Position numbers and translations under genes: made by a program. A stretch of DNA of 64,000 nt from Pilatotrama ljubarskyi (Eukaryota > Basidiomycota > Agaricomycetes > Polyporales > Polyporaceae), in the NCBI GenBank assembly GCA_022385805.1, contig MU277681.1, positions 258,160-322,159 of the forward strand, given 5' to 3'. The notes below the pieces were generated by a model that did not search any database, was not told where the DNA came from, and saw nothing but the letters and a program-made list of their open reading frames with translations. Below are positions 61,466 through 64,000 of the stretch, one piece after another; position 1 is the stretch's first letter; each line of letters opens with the position of its first letter.

Positions 61466-64000
61466 CTACAAGAAACCACTCTCCTGCAGCAGGCGCGCCA
61501 TCTTCTCGTCCTCTCGCTCGCGCGGCTCCCGCTCCAGACTGAGGTGCCAGAACTGGTCGCCGTAGTCAACACCGTCGGTGTATTGCTGGAAGGACTCTTC
61601 CAGATATGCGAGCACAGGGGCGACCGTCTGGAAGTTGTACGGCTTCGCCTGCCAGCGCTTGATGTCCTGAATGACTTCGGCCGCCTTCTGCCGCTTGCGG
61701 AAGTTGATCATGTTGCCTGATAGTTTGTCCTCGGCACCATCGTTGATGAAGGTCAGAGTGGTGAGATATACACCTGCACAGTAGGATTATTACGGTGTTT
61801 CACAACGGCCGGGGGTACGAGAGTGTACATACCGATAAACGGTACACAAGGCGGTTGGATCGTTGCCAGAAGCGATCGGTAATTATTGAAGTTCTTGTTG
61901 GTATCGATAGTCGACTCGCAGACCTTTAGCTGGGACATGATCTTCGCGTTCACTTGCTCCCATGTGCGCTTGAGCCGCCGAATCGGTGGGGTATTCAAAC
62001 CGGATATTACTGCCGTCATAGTCGAGTAGTTCTGCATCCCTCGACACCGCTGTGACCCGCAGTCAGCATGATGCCTCGAGCCGGAAGCCCAAGGTTGGAA
62101 CTCACATCGGCCAAGTTAATGAAATGCTTAACCACCCGCGCCCGCTTCTGCGAATCTTCCTTGGAAAGAACGGACTCCGCCACCCAGTTGGCAATCTAAC
62201 CACGGTTGTCAGCTGCCCGCGCCCTTGACATGCTGTATCGCTGTATCGTAATACTCACCCTGTTGCTCAGCTGGATGATCGTGGTAATGTTGTCCGCAGT
62301 CTTCCCAGGCTTCGCTTCTCGCGAGCGTTGCAAACACTCCATAGGTCTGATTTTCTTATACAGCGCGGCCTCCATGAGCGTGAGCTGTCGCGCGAGCTCC
62401 AACGGGTCGATGTCGAGCAGCTTGACCTTCTTGCTGTTCTTGGGCAAGATCGGTGCTGGCGGTGTGATCGGGACTGTATTCGTCGTCTTGATTGGCATGT
62501 CGCCACCACGTTGCTGTGGAAGGGCCTGTCAGAATATGACATGCAAGCTTGAGCATACTGTCAACTCACAGCTCGCTCGATGAGGATAAGGAGCTGCTTC
62601 GCGGCAGCGAAAGTGACGACTTCCTCGTTGGAGGCGAACTCCTTCATGCGTCCGAGGATGTACATGTCCTCCTTCTCGAGGATGTCGTCATCGGTTACCA
62701 TCGTCCGGAACGTGTTCAATACACTGCAGCGTGCATGAGCTAATCTCATTTCGCCGGGAAAAGGAACAAGAACTTACCGCATTCGAATGACCTGCTGCTT
62801 AAGCCGCGTCCACTCCTCCAACTCATGTGGCTTCAACCCGGATGGCGGTTGGATCCAAAACCGCTTAGTAAGGAGCTCGAACAGCTCATCGACGGTCATG
62901 AACGACTTGAACGTCATCAAGAAGTTCTTGTTGAACGCAGTATCTGTCATGACGAGTGTAAGCATCCAAACAAGCTCTTTCTGACATAAACGCTGTACGT
63001 ACGCGCAACCTCGTGAGCCGTCAATCGCTCAACAAGCGCGGACGCAGTGCCTGCGCGCACGCTTCCATCGGGATCGATAAGAATCTCGGACTGGTCGTAG
63101 GTGGACCGCAGGTACCACGGCTTCTGGTCCGCGTTCAGCCTGTCGATGTAGTCGCGCGGCGTCTCCGGCCCGAGGATCTTCATGAGCTTGTTGCCTGCGC
63201 CTCCGCGTGGTGGAGACTTGCTCATGATTGCAGCTGCAGCGTATTCCTGTCAGTGCCAACTCAGAAACAAGGCAGAGCACGAGAGGAGCCGTACGATCTT
63301 CCTCATCCACGTATGGGGCTACATCGTCATCGAGAGGTTCGTCCGGACCCATATCGAGTGAGGACGAGTTGACAAACGTGCCGTCGACGGTCGAATCGTT
63401 GTTGGACCATGTCGGCGTCTCCGGCTCACTGAGGCTGTCTGAGCGCGAGCGATCCGACATGTCCAGTGACGACTGCGACGGCTGCGAAGCGTTGTTGTAC
63501 AGGGTCGATGATGACGACGTGCCGAGGGTCTCCGCGGTAGACGTGAGTGTGCGCATGCCCGGGCGGCTGAAAGCGAGCGCCATGTCGACGAACTCGTCGT
63601 CCCCCTCGCCATTCGGCAGGTCCGCGAGGCGCGACGTGAGCGCCGCAATGGACGCGTCGGCCATGTTGATCCGCGAGCTCCGCCATTCGATGGAATTGCG
63701 GTAGTCGCCTTGGCTGATCGATGCCTGGTCGTGGCCCGTCGCGAGGAGCTGCTCGAGTGTCTGCGCGATCAGCACAGAATTTGAACGCACGACGGGCGCG
63801 GTGCTCTCAATCAGCGTCAGGTTGTGATTCTGCTCCTTCGCGCTAAGCAGCTCGGGGCGCGCGAGACTCTGGACCGCCATGAAGATGCCCATACCGTCGT
63901 CGTAGAGTGCCTGCGCCGCTGCCTCCAGCGTCCGGACGAGCACGCGCGCCTTCTCGACCGTTTGCATGTACTGCGGAGACGTCGATGGCAAGCCTGACTC
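61466..64000 (-). CDS. Cdc25-type Ras guanine-nucleotide exchange factor (5' end outside window)
   Basis: Ras GEFs of the Cdc25 type swap GDP for GTP on Ras and so switch on cAMP and MAP kinase signalling. The gene runs off the right edge, so only the C-terminal part is here. From the N-terminal side I see: a helical segment (PSTSPQYMQTVEKARVLVRT); a Ser/Asp-rich disordered stretch; the RasGEF-N domain with FLMTFKSFMTVDELFELL; and a linker with VLNTFRTMVTDDDI. The catalytic domain follows with DIDPLELARQLTLMEAALY, NWVAESVL, FNNYRSLLATI, PPCVPFIG and LTFINDGAEDKLSG, then MINFRKRQKAAEVI. It ends at the stop at 61466 with a 30-residue charged tail. The catalytic domain has its conserved parts, so the enzyme is probably active. 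At least seven introns split the part in view. Confidence 0.92.

Overview
The window is nuclear DNA of a filamentous basidiomycete, most likely a GC-rich Agaricomycete of polypore type. The evidence is dense protein genes broken by many 45-75 bp GT-AG introns, the fungal orthologue set (Mps1, Pol12, Cwf19, Tim9, DAHP synthase, Mor2/Tao3, Igo1, Pkc1, Dad1, Cdc25) and two membrane-protein families typical of Agaricomycetes. I see no bacterial-style operons, rRNA, tRNA or CRISPR. Most exon joins were checked by hand: each summed to a whole number of codons and restored the family motifs.

Layout. 1-189: 3' end of a urease accessory gene (ureG). 3088-6008: Mps1/TTK kinase. 7908-9391 and 10291-11896: two convergent multi-pass membrane proteins. 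14010-14875: stand-alone macro-domain protein. 15407-17812: DNA polymerase alpha B subunit. 18211-25750: a decayed stretch holding an SF3B3/Rse1 pseudogene, a broken copy of the end of a citrate-lyase-like gene, a hAT transposon relic and a broken fragment of ureG. 26161-27741: the intact citrate-lyase-beta-like (CLYBL) gene. 28382-31233: Cwf19. 31597-33736: peroxisomal acyl-CoA ligase. 35014-35882: PrxQ-type peroxiredoxin. 36250-36708: Tim9, divergent from DAHP synthase at 37210-38722. 39144-46953: Mor2/Tao3/Furry giant protein. 47513-50722: a gene with an MLKL-like N-terminal helical bundle and a degenerate kinase-like region. 52313-52900: endosulfine/Igo1. 53765-56135: unrecognised acidic, partly membrane-bound protein. 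56400-60386: Pkc1. 60609-60987: Dad1. 61466-64000: Cdc25-type Ras GEF, running off the window.

How the genes fit together. Most are unlinked housekeeping functions (replication, splicing, mitochondrial import, aromatic amino acids, redox). The right half is rich in polarity, growth and nutrient signalling: Mor2/Tao3 (RAM/NDR pathway), Igo1 (Greatwall/Rim15-PP2A), Pkc1 (cell-wall integrity) and a Ras GEF (Ras/cAMP). Nothing in the sequence shows that they are co-regulated.

The least ordinary parts are the relic island at 18-26 kb, where broken pieces of several genes sit beside transposon debris, and the MLKL-like candidate at 47.5-50.7 kb, whose kinase-like part has lost key residues and carries an in-frame stop.
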